Of a DNA stretch of 64,000 nucleotides, positions 8,509 through 17,275 are shown piece after piece; within the stretch, counting starts at the first letter, position 1, and every line of letters starts with the position of its first letter. This DNA comes from JASDSY01 sp041441465 (GTDB lineage: Bacteria; Muiribacteriota; UBA9980): the NCBI GenBank assembly GCA_041441465.1, contig JASDSY010000015.1, positions 115,781-179,780 of the forward strand, given 5' to 3'. The position numbers were made by a program, and so were the translations under genes. The notes below the pieces were generated by a model. It did no database searches. It saw only the letters and a list, made by a program, of their open reading frames with translations, and was not told the DNA's origin.

Positions 8509-9373
8509 GACGGCAACCAGCGTCCTGGAGTTTAAGGCTTATGTCCTGGGATTTGATCTGGTGCGTAAGCGCGCCGATTGATATCAGGTCAACTCCTGTT
8601 TCGGCCACCTGTCGAAGGTTGCTTTCTGATATGCCGCCTGAAGCTTCGACTAATGCCCGGCCGGTTATCAGTTTGACTGCTTCCGACATTGTTTCTATGT
8701 TCATGTTGTCAAGCATAATCACATCGCAGCCGGCTTCAAGCGCCTCGCGCACTTCGGCCAGATTTTTTACTTCGACCTCTATTTTGATCAGGTGATGAAC
8801 ATTGTTACGTGCCGATTTAACCGCGTTTTTTATTCCGTCCGCTGCAGTTATGTGATTATCTTTGATAAGGATTCCGTCATATAATCCGAAACGATGATTG
8901 AATGCGCCGCCCATTACAACGGCCGCTTTTTCAAATATCCTGAAGTTAGGCGTGGTTTTGCGCGTGTCGACAATCCGGGCTTTGGTGCCTTTGACCATAT
9001 CCGTCAGTTTTTTTGCGTAGGTGGCGATTCCGCTCATGCGCTGGAGGATGTTCAAAAAAGTGCGTTCGCCTGTTAAAAGCAGCCTTGTATTTCCGCTGAA
9101 ACGTGCCACTATGTCGCCTTTTTTGCATAAAGCGCCGTCCGGCGTCATTGATTCTATATGAATATTCTCGACGTTCATCATTTTCGCCAGATTTAAAAAT
9201 ACCCTGGCCGCAAGATTTATTCCGGCTAAAACGCCGTCGGCTTTGTATATGACATTGCCGTGTGAAACTGCATTTTCAGAGATTATGGAATTTGTCGTTA
9301 TATCGCCGTGAAGCCCCACGTCTTCACGAAGCGCAAGTTTTATGTATTCGTCGATATATTCTAGATTAAACAA
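8501..9373 (-). CDS. nadC: Nicotinate-nucleotide diphosphorylase (quinolinate phosphoribosyltransferase)
   Basis: NadC converts quinolinate and PRPP to nicotinate mononucleotide in de novo NAD synthesis. The protein has 290 residues, usual for the family. Signature segments are DVGLHGDITT at the N-terminus, the PRPP/quinolinate site RIVDTRKTTPNFR, GGAFNHRFGLYDGILIKDNH, the IEVEV strand, VIMLDNM and the C-terminal EASGGI and GVDLISIGALTH. The start is TTG with GGTGGTG upstream. A short palindrome GGATGCCATCC lies 31-41 nt upstream (9404-9414) and might be a control site. nadA and nadB are not in the window. It overlaps the downstream AsmA-like gene by 8 nt. Confidence 0.95.
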   Translation of the reverse strand: MFNLEYIDEYIKLALREDVGLHGDITTNSIISENAVSHGNVIYKADGVLAGINLAARVFLNLAKMMNVENIHIESMTPDGALCKKGDIVARFSGNTRLLLTGERTFLNILQRMSGIATYAKKLTDMVKGTKARIVDTRKTTPNFRIFEKAAVVMGGAFNHRFGLYDGILIKDNHITAADGIKNAVKSARNNVHHLIKIEVEVKNLAEVREALEAGCDVIMLDNMNIETMSEAVKLITGRALVEASGGISESNLRQVAETGVDLISIGALTHQIKSQDISLKLQDAGCRHE

Positions 9374-9458
9374 AGTAAAACACCACCGTTGATATTATTT
9401 TTCGGATGCCATCCTGCTTTTGGCGGCACGCAGAAAATAGTCCCGTGATACCGTCAAT

Positions 9459-11504
9459 TTATTCGAAGATTTTTATTTTTTTAAAGATATAGTACATAAC
9501 AAAACCGGTTGCCAGTAAAACAGGAATATAGCTCATTATCATTTTTGTATAGAAAATAATGATTGTACTTGTCGGAATCATGACAAACAGGTAATAATAT
9601 CCGAACATTATAATCAGGTATAAAATTACTTTCATTAAAGATAATTTAGGCTCAGCGCTTGTTTCGGCAGAATATTCCGCAGCCTTTAAATCGGCTGTTG
9701 ATTTGTTTTGCGTATAGCTGGCCGCTTTGATTTCAGGCTGCGCGTCATGCGTTTTGTTTTTATTTTCGAATTTCAGGCTTTCAGGTGTTTTATAGAGCCT
9801 GTCTTTTGTTATATATTCAGATTTCTGTTTCGCATTTGCTATAAGAAGATTTTCTTTTAACGAAATCTCCTGCTTGGTATCAGATGTATCACTTTTCAAA
9901 TCAGCGTTTTTATTTTTTTCATCAGCCGGGCCGGGTTTTTCAACTTTCTCGCCGCTTGTTGCCGCCGATTTTGGTTCGGCAGCTGTTTTGACTCTGCCGT
10001 CTTGGTGCTGATATGATTTCGAGCCTTCAGTTTCAGGCTTTTCGTTTTTTACAAACGTATCAACTGTAATTTTGATTTCCGGTTTCACCTGTTTTGCGGC
10101 GCCGTCAGCTTTGGTATTTTTGTTTGTTTCAGTAATCGATGCGGTTGCGTTCGGAGCCGTTTGTGGCTGCCGCTGTGCAGGTGCATCTTCTTTTATTGAC
10201 GAAGCCTGCTGTTTGGAGGTTATATTAAGCCCTTCGTGAATTAATTTTACTTCTTCGGTTTTTTCGGATTTTGGAAATTTGGTGATAAAACTCATGCAAT
10301 AACCCTTGATTATATTCTTTTGATCATCAGGGATATTGGCTTTATTGTTAAAATAATTATTTATGTTTAAAGTTATTAGCTTATATAATGCCTCTTCTTT
10401 AAGTTTTTTGAGAGGCGAATTTTTGTAAATTCTTTCATATACGGAAATCGATTCCCTCAATGAATTTTTTTTCTCCAAAAGCAGGCCGAATTTATGGAAA
10501 AGCATATAAAGCCGGCAGTATAAATCATAATCGTTTTCGATGCTCTTCTCGTCGATTGCCTTATATAATTCATACGCTTTGACAATTTCTTCAAGTCCGA
10601 CATAAGTTTCGAAACGGTATATCGTTATCGCTATTTTTTTGTTGTTTTTAGGAAAAACATTTTCGAATTCAGCCAGATACTTTATCGCTTCGTTGTACTT
10701 CTGGCGGCCGATGTAATAATTTACGAAATTTAATTTTATTTCCTCTTCGTAAACGTTTGCGGTGAAAGTATCTGAAATTTTTTCAAACATTTTCATGGCG
10801 ATAGAATCGAGAGAATTCCTGAAAATCATGGAGGAAAAGCTTGAAACTACATTGAACGAGCCGTCCTGGTATGAATAACTCTTTAAGATGTAAAACACGA
10901 GCTGCGTTATTTTTTCAAGGATTTGCGAAAAATCCTCGTTATTTCTGTCGAGCGCGTCAAATTCGGTTTTATATATGTCAAGAAGATCGCACAATGCCAG
11001 AAATTCGAACTTAGAATCGGGAAATTTATTTATGACTATCTCTATTATATTGAACGCGAGTTCATAATTTGCCGCAGCCATGTAATATCTTACGAATGCC
11101 AGGTATGAATAACCGAACTCGATCTCATTGCGGCTTTTTACAAAATCGAAATAAAACTTTTCATACAGCTCGTCATTTTCAAAATCAAGCCCGATGTTAT
11201 CAAAGCAATCTTCGAAATAAACGCTTATTTTGGAAAGCAGCAATTTTTTTTTGTATTCGGATTGCGCCCACTCATTGTCGGTAATCGATACCTCAAGTTC
11301 GTTCAATAATTTTTTCAGAACTTCGCTGTCGAGTTTGCAGTTTTTTAATTTTTCGAAAAAATAACCGGCCTTTTCAACGTCTGCGGTTGTTATGCAGTAT
11401 TGAAGGCCTTTTATAATTCCGGCAGTACTTTCGCTTATTTTAGGTTTTACGGCCGTTATATAGTTAATAAAATTGTTTGTTGTGCTGTTAGCTAATTCAG
11501 TCAT
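9459..11504 (-). CDS. TPR-like protein with disordered linker and C-terminal membrane anchor
   Basis: I do not recognise a specific family. Residues 1 to about 415 are helical repeats of TPR type (for example YYMAAANYELAFNIIEIVINKFPDSKFEF and YIGRQKYNEAIKYLAEFENVFP, about 35 residues each). Residues 420-610 form a low-complexity linker rich in Lys, Glu, Thr, Ala and Gln. Two hydrophobic helices follow near 625-645 and 650-672, so the helical domain is cytoplasmic and tail-anchored. The ATG has no Shine-Dalgarno, but a TTGTCA-17-TATAAT promoter lies so close that the mRNA would be nearly leaderless. It is divergent from the AsmA-like gene at 11578. Confidence 0.75.
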   Translation of the reverse strand: MTELANSTTNNFINYITAVKPKISESTAGIIKGLQYCITTADVEKAGYFFEKLKNCKLDSEVLKKLLNELEVSITDNEWAQSEYKKKLLLSKISVYFEDCFDNIGLDFENDELYEKFYFDFVKSRNEIEFGYSYLAFVRYYMAAANYELAFNIIEIVINKFPDSKFEFLALCDLLDIYKTEFDALDRNNEDFSQILEKITQLVFYILKSYSYQDGSFNVVSSFSSMIFRNSLDSIAMKMFEKISDTFTANVYEEEIKLNFVNYYIGRQKYNEAIKYLAEFENVFPKNNKKIAITIYRFETYVGLEEIVKAYELYKAIDEKSIENDYDLYCRLYMLFHKFGLLLEKKNSLRESISVYERIYKNSPLKKLKEEALYKLITLNINNYFNNKANIPDDQKNIIKGYCMSFITKFPKSEKTEEVKLIHEGLNITSKQQASSIKEDAPAQRQPQTAPNATASITETNKNTKADGAAKQVKPEIKITVDTFVKNEKPETEGSKSYQHQDGRVKTAAEPKSAATSGEKVEKPGPADEKNKNADLKSDTSDTKQEISLKENLLIANAKQKSEYITKDRLYKTPESLKFENKNKTHDAQPEIKAASYTQNKSTADLKAAEYSAETSAEPKLSLMKVILYLIIMFGYYYLFVMIPTSTIIIFYTKMIMSYIPVLLATGFVMYYIFKKIKIFE

Positions 11505-11513
11505 AATTTTTTA

Positions 11514-11542
11514 ATTATAACATAAAAATAATAAATTGACAA
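11514..11542 (-). promoter_or_regulatory. Promoter of the TPR/anchor gene, overlapping a divergent -35 box
   Basis: On the minus strand TTGTCA (11542-11537) and TATAAT (11519-11514) are 17 nt apart. Transcription would begin near 11507, only about 3 nt before the ATG at 11504. On the plus strand TTGACA at 11536-11541 overlaps the same bases and may serve the divergent AsmA-like gene (17 nt later is TAACAT). Confidence 0.6.
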
Positions 11543-11577
11543 TTATTAATTTTATTGATAACATAAGGTATGCTATT

Positions 11578-14214
11578 ATGTTAAGACAATATTTAAGAAC
11601 AATCATTAAATCAAAGTATCTGCTTCTGATTATCACTTTTTTTGCCGTCATTTTTCTTTTTTATTTAATTTTCCTTAATGAGCTGGCTAATTTAAGTTCT
11701 TCTATAGGCAAGAAAATGGGACCTGCCGGCGGTGTTAAATGGGCGTATAACGGCACCATAAACTTTAACGACGCTGTTTTGAAGCTGGGTTCGAATGACA
11801 GATTGAACATTAAAACGGCCGTTTTCAAATTCAATCCACTTTATAATCTTACAGAGCTTGCTTCCGGCGAACTTGATATTACATTCGCTGAAGCCGATCC
11901 TGATTTTTTTCTGAATGAAAAAAAATATCAGTCGCTGCTCAAAAATATTTATCAGGAAATTGCAGCTTACAGTAAAAATGCTAAAATTAAAGTGAAGATG
12001 CAGTGTCAGTGTAATAAGCCGGCATCTGTATTTTACGGGTACAAATTAAAAACAAAGCCTAAAGTAAGCAGCGTTATACTGGCCGCTGAAATTTTCGACG
12101 ATAAGATTAAATTTCAGGACGCGGGGATAAAATACTACTCTAACTATACATCTAGTGAAATTAACATACAGCGCGGCAGCGATAATCTGTATAATTTGAC
12201 CATGGACACTGTTCCTCTGGAATTATTGAATTTTGAGTTTTTGAATCAAAAAAATATGAATTTTAAGGACGGATTTTTTTCGGCAAAGTTTAAAGTCAAA
12301 ACCTTATCGTTTGATAATGCAGGTGCTGGCGACTTTTCTGAAATATCCGGACGCGCTGTGAAAATCGGCATTAATTATGTCCCTTTTAATAGTGTTTTAA
12401 ACGCGAGCTTCAATTTTTCGATAAACGCCGGGAAGATAGACCTTTCAGAATTAGCCTCAGATGGGCTTGATAATAATAAGGCATCCCGTGTTACCGGGTT
12501 CATAAATTTAAAAAACCGCGTTGTAGCTATTGAAATGCTGGTTCCGGATTTTGATATTTCGTGCTTTGCTTCCTGCTTCAGGTCGAGCCAGGATATCATA
12601 TCGCATTATTCGCCGGACGGAACAGGGAAAGTCTTTTTAAGGCTGGAAGGAACGATAGATAAGCCGGAGTTTTACGGCGAGTTGTCTCTTAATAATTCAA
12701 TATTACAGGGCGATGCCGGATTTAAAAACATCAACAACCTGAGCGGAAATATCAATTTTTCGAATTCACAGATAAAAATTATTGATTTGAAAGGGCGGCT
12801 GCTAAATTCTAACGTTGAAATATCAGGTGATATGTATCTGACCGATACAAATGAAATTATTCCGAATATTTCAATTAATTTTGTTGAAATGCCTATTAAA
12901 GAACTCAAAGAAACGATGGCCATAAAAAACAACGATCTCGAGAAATTTTTAAACAGCATTACCGATGGCACAATTAATCTTGCCGCGAAAATTAGCAAAA
13001 ATATTAAAGAAACGCAGGTCACTGCAACTGGTAATTTTTCTAAATGTAAAATTGACCTGCCATTAAAAAATGAGATATTAAAGCTTACCGAAATTGGCGG
13101 CAATATCTCAATTTCTAAAAATAACATTGAATTTTCAAATTCATACGGCTTCATGGGCAATGTTCCGTTCTTTTTTTCTGGCAGCATTTCGCGCAGCTCA
13201 TTTCAGCTGTTTAATTTTAATATTAAGTTCAATAATCTTGATTTCTCAGATTTTACTCCCATACAGGCTAATTTTGATAATTTCGGCATTGTCCTGTCGA
13301 GATTGCAGGTGCGTGAAAAATCACTGTTCGACGTTCAAATTTCATCAGAAAATTCATCGGAAATATCTATAAAAACAAACTTTAAACTTACGCAGCCTGA
13401 AGTTTCATTATTCCCGTTGCCGTTTTCTCTGACAATCGAGAATATAAACGGCTTTGTCAATGTGTCATATGATTATAAAACCGGAGTTATAAGAAATGAT
13501 GGAATTGAAATTAAAACAAAAGGTAATTGCAAAATTTCGATTTTATCATTTTTATACCAGTCGATACCTATTTCAATATCAGGCAGCGCTTACGGCGAAA
13601 TCGGTATAGCTGAAAAATCTAATAAGGAAAAATATATAACCGGTTATATCAACATGGATAGTCCGATTTTAAGATATTTCGATAATAAGTACGTCGAAGT
13701 AATAACTAAGTTGAGCGGTTTTGAGGCCAAATACAATATAGACCAGAGTGTTTTAAGCGGTAATTGCAAATTCGGCATTCTTTCAGGTAATGTGAAATGC
13801 GATTATAAATGTAATTTTTCAAATTCAAATCTTTATAATAACCTGACTTTTGTAATGGATCAGGTTAATCTTGAACAGTTGTACGCTGAAAATCCAAAAT
13901 TATTGAAATGTGTCGAAGGAAAAATGGCTCTTCAATTTAAAACTAATTTTGAAAACAATAATAAGAGTATAAACAGCACTTCAGGTAAAATTTATTTTGC
14001 ATCAGGGCAGATGAAAAATTTGAACCGGTTTGATTTTATAACCAAAAAGGAAATTATACCGAATACAATTTATGAATTCCAGAAATTTTCTTTCGACTTC
14101 AATCTCAGTAAAACTAAAATCAAGCTCTCGAATTTGTCTTATGACGGCTCGCAAAAAAGTGAATTTCAAAAATTATTTAACTCTTTCAGTGATGAAATTA
14201 TACTTGATAAATGA
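11578..14214 (+). CDS. Large AsmA/TamB-like periplasmic protein
   Basis: An 878-residue protein with one N-terminal membrane helix (about residues 13-36) and a very long beta-rich periplasmic part. It repeats the AsmA/DUF3971 pattern of G-x-hydrophobic strands, e.g. GTGKVFLRLEGTIDKPEF followed by ILQGDAGFKNINNLSGNINF. Such proteins bridge the periplasm and are implicated in lipid transfer. The frame is open back to a TTG at 11536, but that TTG is the -35 hexamer TTGACA. The ATG at 11578 has TAAGG 9 nt upstream and gives a better N-terminus, so it was chosen. It is divergent from the TPR/anchor gene. Confidence 0.7.
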   Translation: MLRQYLRTIIKSKYLLLIITFFAVIFLFYLIFLNELANLSSSIGKKMGPAGGVKWAYNGTINFNDAVLKLGSNDRLNIKTAVFKFNPLYNLTELASGELDITFAEADPDFFLNEKKYQSLLKNIYQEIAAYSKNAKIKVKMQCQCNKPASVFYGYKLKTKPKVSSVILAAEIFDDKIKFQDAGIKYYSNYTSSEINIQRGSDNLYNLTMDTVPLELLNFEFLNQKNMNFKDGFFSAKFKVKTLSFDNAGAGDFSEISGRAVKIGINYVPFNSVLNASFNFSINAGKIDLSELASDGLDNNKASRVTGFINLKNRVVAIEMLVPDFDISCFASCFRSSQDIISHYSPDGTGKVFLRLEGTIDKPEFYGELSLNNSILQGDAGFKNINNLSGNINFSNSQIKIIDLKGRLLNSNVEISGDMYLTDTNEIIPNISINFVEMPIKELKETMAIKNNDLEKFLNSITDGTINLAAKISKNIKETQVTATGNFSKCKIDLPLKNEILKLTEIGGNISISKNNIEFSNSYGFMGNVPFFFSGSISRSSFQLFNFNIKFNNLDFSDFTPIQANFDNFGIVLSRLQVREKSLFDVQISSENSSEISIKTNFKLTQPEVSLFPLPFSLTIENINGFVNVSYDYKTGVIRNDGIEIKTKGNCKISILSFLYQSIPISISGSAYGEIGIAEKSNKEKYITGYINMDSPILRYFDNKYVEVITKLSGFEAKYNIDQSVLSGNCKFGILSGNVKCDYKCNFSNSNLYNNLTFVMDQVNLEQLYAENPKLLKCVEGKMALQFKTNFENNNKSINSTSGKIYFASGQMKNLNRFDFITKKEIIPNTIYEFQKFSFDFNLSKTKIKLSNLSYDGSQKSEFQKLFNSFSDEIILDK

Positions 14215-14365
14215 GCATGTCTGATAATTAAAAATATTTTACGTTAATATTGATTTTGTCAAACATTAGAATGCTATAATTTATTATTTATCTGTTATTT
14301 GCCACTTATTATTAGTTGGATGTGTTCAAATAATGATAAAATATAAAAAAGATTAAAGTGATTCA

Positions 14366-14977
14366 ATGGAGTATTATAATAAATTTGCCAATGACTATTA
14401 TAAAACAACCGGTACTCTGGATGCCGTGCCGCTTTGCTCATGTCTGGTCAATGCAATAAAAGAGCGCGCCGGCGGCTGTCAAAAAAGTTTTAATGTCCTT
14501 GATCTTGGCTGCGGTTCTGGCCGTGATTCATATTATCTGGCCGGCCTCGGTTTTAAAGTGTTTTCGATCGATAAATCGGAAAAACTTCTTGGGCTTGCTA
14601 AAAATGCAGTCAATTATGATTCAGATCTTTTCGTTAAATTCTTGTGCGCTGATTTTTTAGCGCTGCCTTTTAAATCGAATTTTTTTGATGCCGTTCTGGC
14701 TCAGGCTTCGCTTTTGCACCTGCCTAAAAATAAATTGCGCGGTGCTTTTATGGAAGTAAAACGCTCTATCAAGCCAGGCGGATTTTTTTATTTTTCGTTA
14801 AAAAGAGGCGCCGGCGAATCATTTGATGATAAGGGCCGTTTTTTTTCTTATTATACTGATGAAGAAGTTATTACGGCGCTTTCTGATACTGGATTTTCAG
14901 TTATATCGCGCAGTGATTCTAAATCTCTTGATAACCGTGATATTACGTGGCTTGGGTATCTCGTAAGCAGTATTTAA
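14366..14977 (+). CDS. SAM-dependent class I methyltransferase
   Basis: A 203-residue Rossmann-fold methyltransferase. Motif I VLDLGCGSGRDSYYLAGLGF near residues 45-64 binds S-adenosylmethionine, the acidic loop is FSIDKSEK, and motif II/III reads FDAVLAQASLLHLPK. It belongs to the Methyltransf_11/25 group; the substrate is not indicated. The following glycosyltransferase gene starts 15 nt after the stop, so they are probably cotranscribed. A TATAAT at 14275-14280 with imperfectly spaced -35 candidates lies upstream. The Shine-Dalgarno is weak (AAAGTGA). Confidence 0.85.
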   Translation: MEYYNKFANDYYKTTGTLDAVPLCSCLVNAIKERAGGCQKSFNVLDLGCGSGRDSYYLAGLGFKVFSIDKSEKLLGLAKNAVNYDSDLFVKFLCADFLALPFKSNFFDAVLAQASLLHLPKNKLRGAFMEVKRSIKPGGFFYFSLKRGAGESFDDKGRFFSYYTDEEVITALSDTGFSVISRSDSKSLDNRDITWLGYLVSSI

Positions 14978-14991
14978 ATTAGGGGTTTTTA

Positions 14992-16515
14992 ATGAATTTT
15001 TCCATGCCTTTGAATTTTTTTAAAAGTGATGAAAAAAAATGCGGCGCCTGCCTGGCCGTGATTTTTATTATTTCAAGGCTATGTTATATGCTGGCCGGAA
15101 TAAGCTTTAATTTTTACTATATTAACTACCTCAATCATTTCATGGACCCGGAGCTTTTAAAGAACCGCCTTATTGAAACTATATATTATATGCACTGTCA
15201 GCCGCCTTTATTTAATTTTTATATCGGCCTGGGGCTTAAAGCCGGCGACGATGTTATCCAGAATGCTTATTTTTCAATGTCATTCCTTGTTTGCGGCGCG
15301 CTGCTTTTCTGGTTTTTATATGATTTGATGCTGAAATTCAATATAAACTGTAAAATTGCGTTCTTCGTTACGGCTTTTTTTATGATAAGTCCGGCGGCCA
15401 TATTATACGAAAATTGGCTTTTTTACACTTATCCGGTCACTATGTTTCTTGTATTTTCAGCGTACTGCCTGTTTAATTCGATTCAAAAAAAGAACGGCCG
15501 TTATATGGCGCTTTTTTTCATTACGCTGGCTGCAATTGTGCTTATCAGAAGCATGTTTCATATTGCCTGGTTTATTTTTATAACCGCCGGCCTGGCCTTC
15601 GCATTAAGAAAAGTTGATTCAAAGCTGGCCAAAAAAACTCTGGCCTGCGCTTTTATACCGTTTATTATAATTTTTTCTTTCTACGCTAAAAATTATTATC
15701 AATTTAACAGTTTTTCCTTGAGTTCATGGTTCGGGATGAATTTCGCTAAAATGGCAATTTTTAGCCTTACTCCGGCGCAGCGCATCGAAGCCGTACAGGG
15801 TAAAAAAGTATCGCCTTTATTTTTGCAGTCGCCGTTTTCGCCGCTTGACAGCTATGAGATCGATCTTGCAAAAATACCGCTCACAAACATTCCGGTCCTC
15901 GATCAGTTAACTGACTCCAACGGCAAGAATAATTTTAATAATATAGCGTACCTTGAAATTTCACGCAAATACCTCAGCGATTCTTTAAATGCTATCAAAG
16001 AGTATCCTTATTCATATATAAACGGAGTCACCCGTTCATTTTTCTTTTATTTTGTGCCGGCGAGCGAATATCCGCTGCTATATGATAATTCCAATTCCAT
16101 AAAAGGGTTTATTGAACTTTTTGAAAAGGTATTTTATTTGAGATTTAAGCACGATGACTGGAATAAGCTTTATTATAATTATGCCTGGAATTTTAAGAAG
16201 TCTGAAATGCTTTCGAATGTTTCTTACACGCTGCTTATAATTTGTCCGGTTTTGTTTATTATGGGCATTTACAGGCTGTTTTTATGGCTGAAAAGAAGCG
16301 GTTCGACGTTATCGAATGATGAAAATACCGAATTGGCGCTTAAAATTACTTTCGCTTATATTATCTTTAATATATTTTATGTCACGCTGGCCGGAAATTT
16401 GGTGGAAATCGGTGAAAATAACAGGTTTCGGTTTATGATAGACCCTTTTTATCTGATTTTATTTGGTTATTTTATAGATGGATTTTTAAAAAAATATAGA
16501 AAAAGCTTCGTTTAG
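14992..16515 (+). CDS. GT-C fold membrane glycosyltransferase (GT39/ArnT-like)
   Basis: A 507-residue polytopic membrane protein with about ten hydrophobic segments. The first periplasmic loop has NHFMDPELLKNR followed by MHCQPPLFNFYIG; an acidic residue and an H-x-PPL-type motif in this place are typical of polyprenyl-phosphate-sugar-dependent GT-C enzymes (PMT/ArnT/RgtA-D-like). It probably transfers a sugar from a lipid carrier to protein or lipid on the outer face of the inner membrane. The ATG has AGGGG upstream. It is the second gene of a two-gene unit and ends before the bidirectional terminator at 16685-16721. Whether it glycosylates the adjacent pilin is open. Confidence 0.75.
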   Translation: MNFSMPLNFFKSDEKKCGACLAVIFIISRLCYMLAGISFNFYYINYLNHFMDPELLKNRLIETIYYMHCQPPLFNFYIGLGLKAGDDVIQNAYFSMSFLVCGALLFWFLYDLMLKFNINCKIAFFVTAFFMISPAAILYENWLFYTYPVTMFLVFSAYCLFNSIQKKNGRYMALFFITLAAIVLIRSMFHIAWFIFITAGLAFALRKVDSKLAKKTLACAFIPFIIIFSFYAKNYYQFNSFSLSSWFGMNFAKMAIFSLTPAQRIEAVQGKKVSPLFLQSPFSPLDSYEIDLAKIPLTNIPVLDQLTDSNGKNNFNNIAYLEISRKYLSDSLNAIKEYPYSYINGVTRSFFFYFVPASEYPLLYDNSNSIKGFIELFEKVFYLRFKHDDWNKLYYNYAWNFKKSEMLSNVSYTLLIICPVLFIMGIYRLFLWLKRSGSTLSNDENTELALKITFAYIIFNIFYVTLAGNLVEIGENNRFRFMIDPFYLILFGYFIDGFLKKYRKSFV

Positions 16516-16684
16516 AAATTAGACCGAGACTTAAAATATTAGATTTATCAAGTTATCAATTTGAAAGTATTTTTCGGGTTAGATTAAATAATATAAATAT
16601 ACAAATTATACTTTATTATGTTTTTAGTAAAATAACGTGTGATTATCTTTAAATAAAAAATATAAATATCAAAAATAAGGAAAT

Positions 16685-16721
16685 AAAAAAAACGCCTCAG
16701 ATTTCTCTGAAGCGTTTTTTA
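16685..16721. terminator. Bidirectional terminator between glycosyltransferase and pilA
   Basis: AACGC-CTCAGA pairs with TCTGA-AGCGTT around a TTTC loop, with an A run before and T run after, so either strand yields a U-tract. It serves the convergent glycosyltransferase (plus) and pilin (minus) genes. Confidence 0.85.
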
Positions 16722-16748
16722 TTTAGTTAGCATTTAAAAACTTGATTA

Positions 16749-17159
16749 TTAGTTTGTAACGCCTTTATCTTTCTGGCTTCCGTCCTGTTCGCTGAGGTCA
16801 CCGTGAATACTGCAAGTAACTTCTGTCTTTTTGCCGGTACCGCCTGCAAGAGCTTTGTTTGCGACAGTGTAGCTGCCGGCGCCAGGGCATTTAGGTTCTG
16901 TTTTAAGATAACCCATGGACGACAATGTAGCTGTCTGAACGACGTTTGCTTCTGTAACGCTGTTTTCCATATTGTAGAGTTCAACAGCACCTTCAATTGT
17001 TTTCATGTTTGATGTGCATGCTTTTTTCTTAGCTTGCAAACGGGCGCGGTTAAAGTTAGGAACAGCGATAGCTGCGAGGATACCGATAATCGCAATAACA
17101 ATCATAAGTTCGATTAATGTGAAACCCTTCGCAGTTTTGTTTCTTAATCTGTTCATCAT
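16749..17159 (-). CDS. pilA: Type IV major pilin-like protein
   Basis: A 136-residue prepilin with a short basic leader (MMNRLRNKTAKG), a cleavage site between Gly and Phe, and the canonical FTLIELMIVIAIIGILAAIA helix with Glu5. The C-terminal globular part is short and contains three Cys (ACTSN, PKCPG, VTCSI), like small GspG-type or bacterial major pilins. It has the best expression signals in the window: a perfect TTGACA-17-TATAAT promoter (17207-17235) and an AAAGGAGGAG ribosome site. It ends at a strong terminator, so it can be transcribed alone. Downstream assembly genes pilC, pilT and pilB lie upstream of it on the same strand. This suggests it is the major pilin of set 1. Confidence 0.9.
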   Translation of the reverse strand: MMNRLRNKTAKGFTLIELMIVIAIIGILAAIAVPNFNRARLQAKKKACTSNMKTIEGAVELYNMENSVTEANVVQTATLSSMGYLKTEPKCPGAGSYTVANKALAGGTGKKTEVTCSIHGDLSEQDGSQKDKGVTN

Positions 17160-17206
17160 AATAACTCCTCCTTTCTTGAATTCTAGTGAACTGACTCACT
17201 ACTCTG

Positions 17207-17235
17207 ATTATAGCAAATGGATTTTTTTTTGTCAA
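17207..17235 (-). promoter_or_regulatory. Consensus sigma-70 promoter of pilA
   Basis: TTGACA (17235-17230) and TATAAT (17212-17207) match the consensus exactly with a 17-nt spacer. The leader then carries AAAGGAGGAG just before the ATG at 17159. Confidence 0.9.
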
Positions 17236-17275
17236 TGGAACCCTGGATATTTTTTTACTTTTTTGCGGTTTTCTT

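Noticed and set aside
11536..11577. TTG start extending the AsmA-like protein by 14 residues
   Set aside because: The TTG is part of TTGACA, a -35 hexamer, and the ATG at 11578 has a ribosome site TAAGG at good distance.
16727..16996. 89-residue minus-strand ORF overlapping pilA
   Set aside because: It runs within pilA in another frame and lacks its own signals; the pilin is certain.
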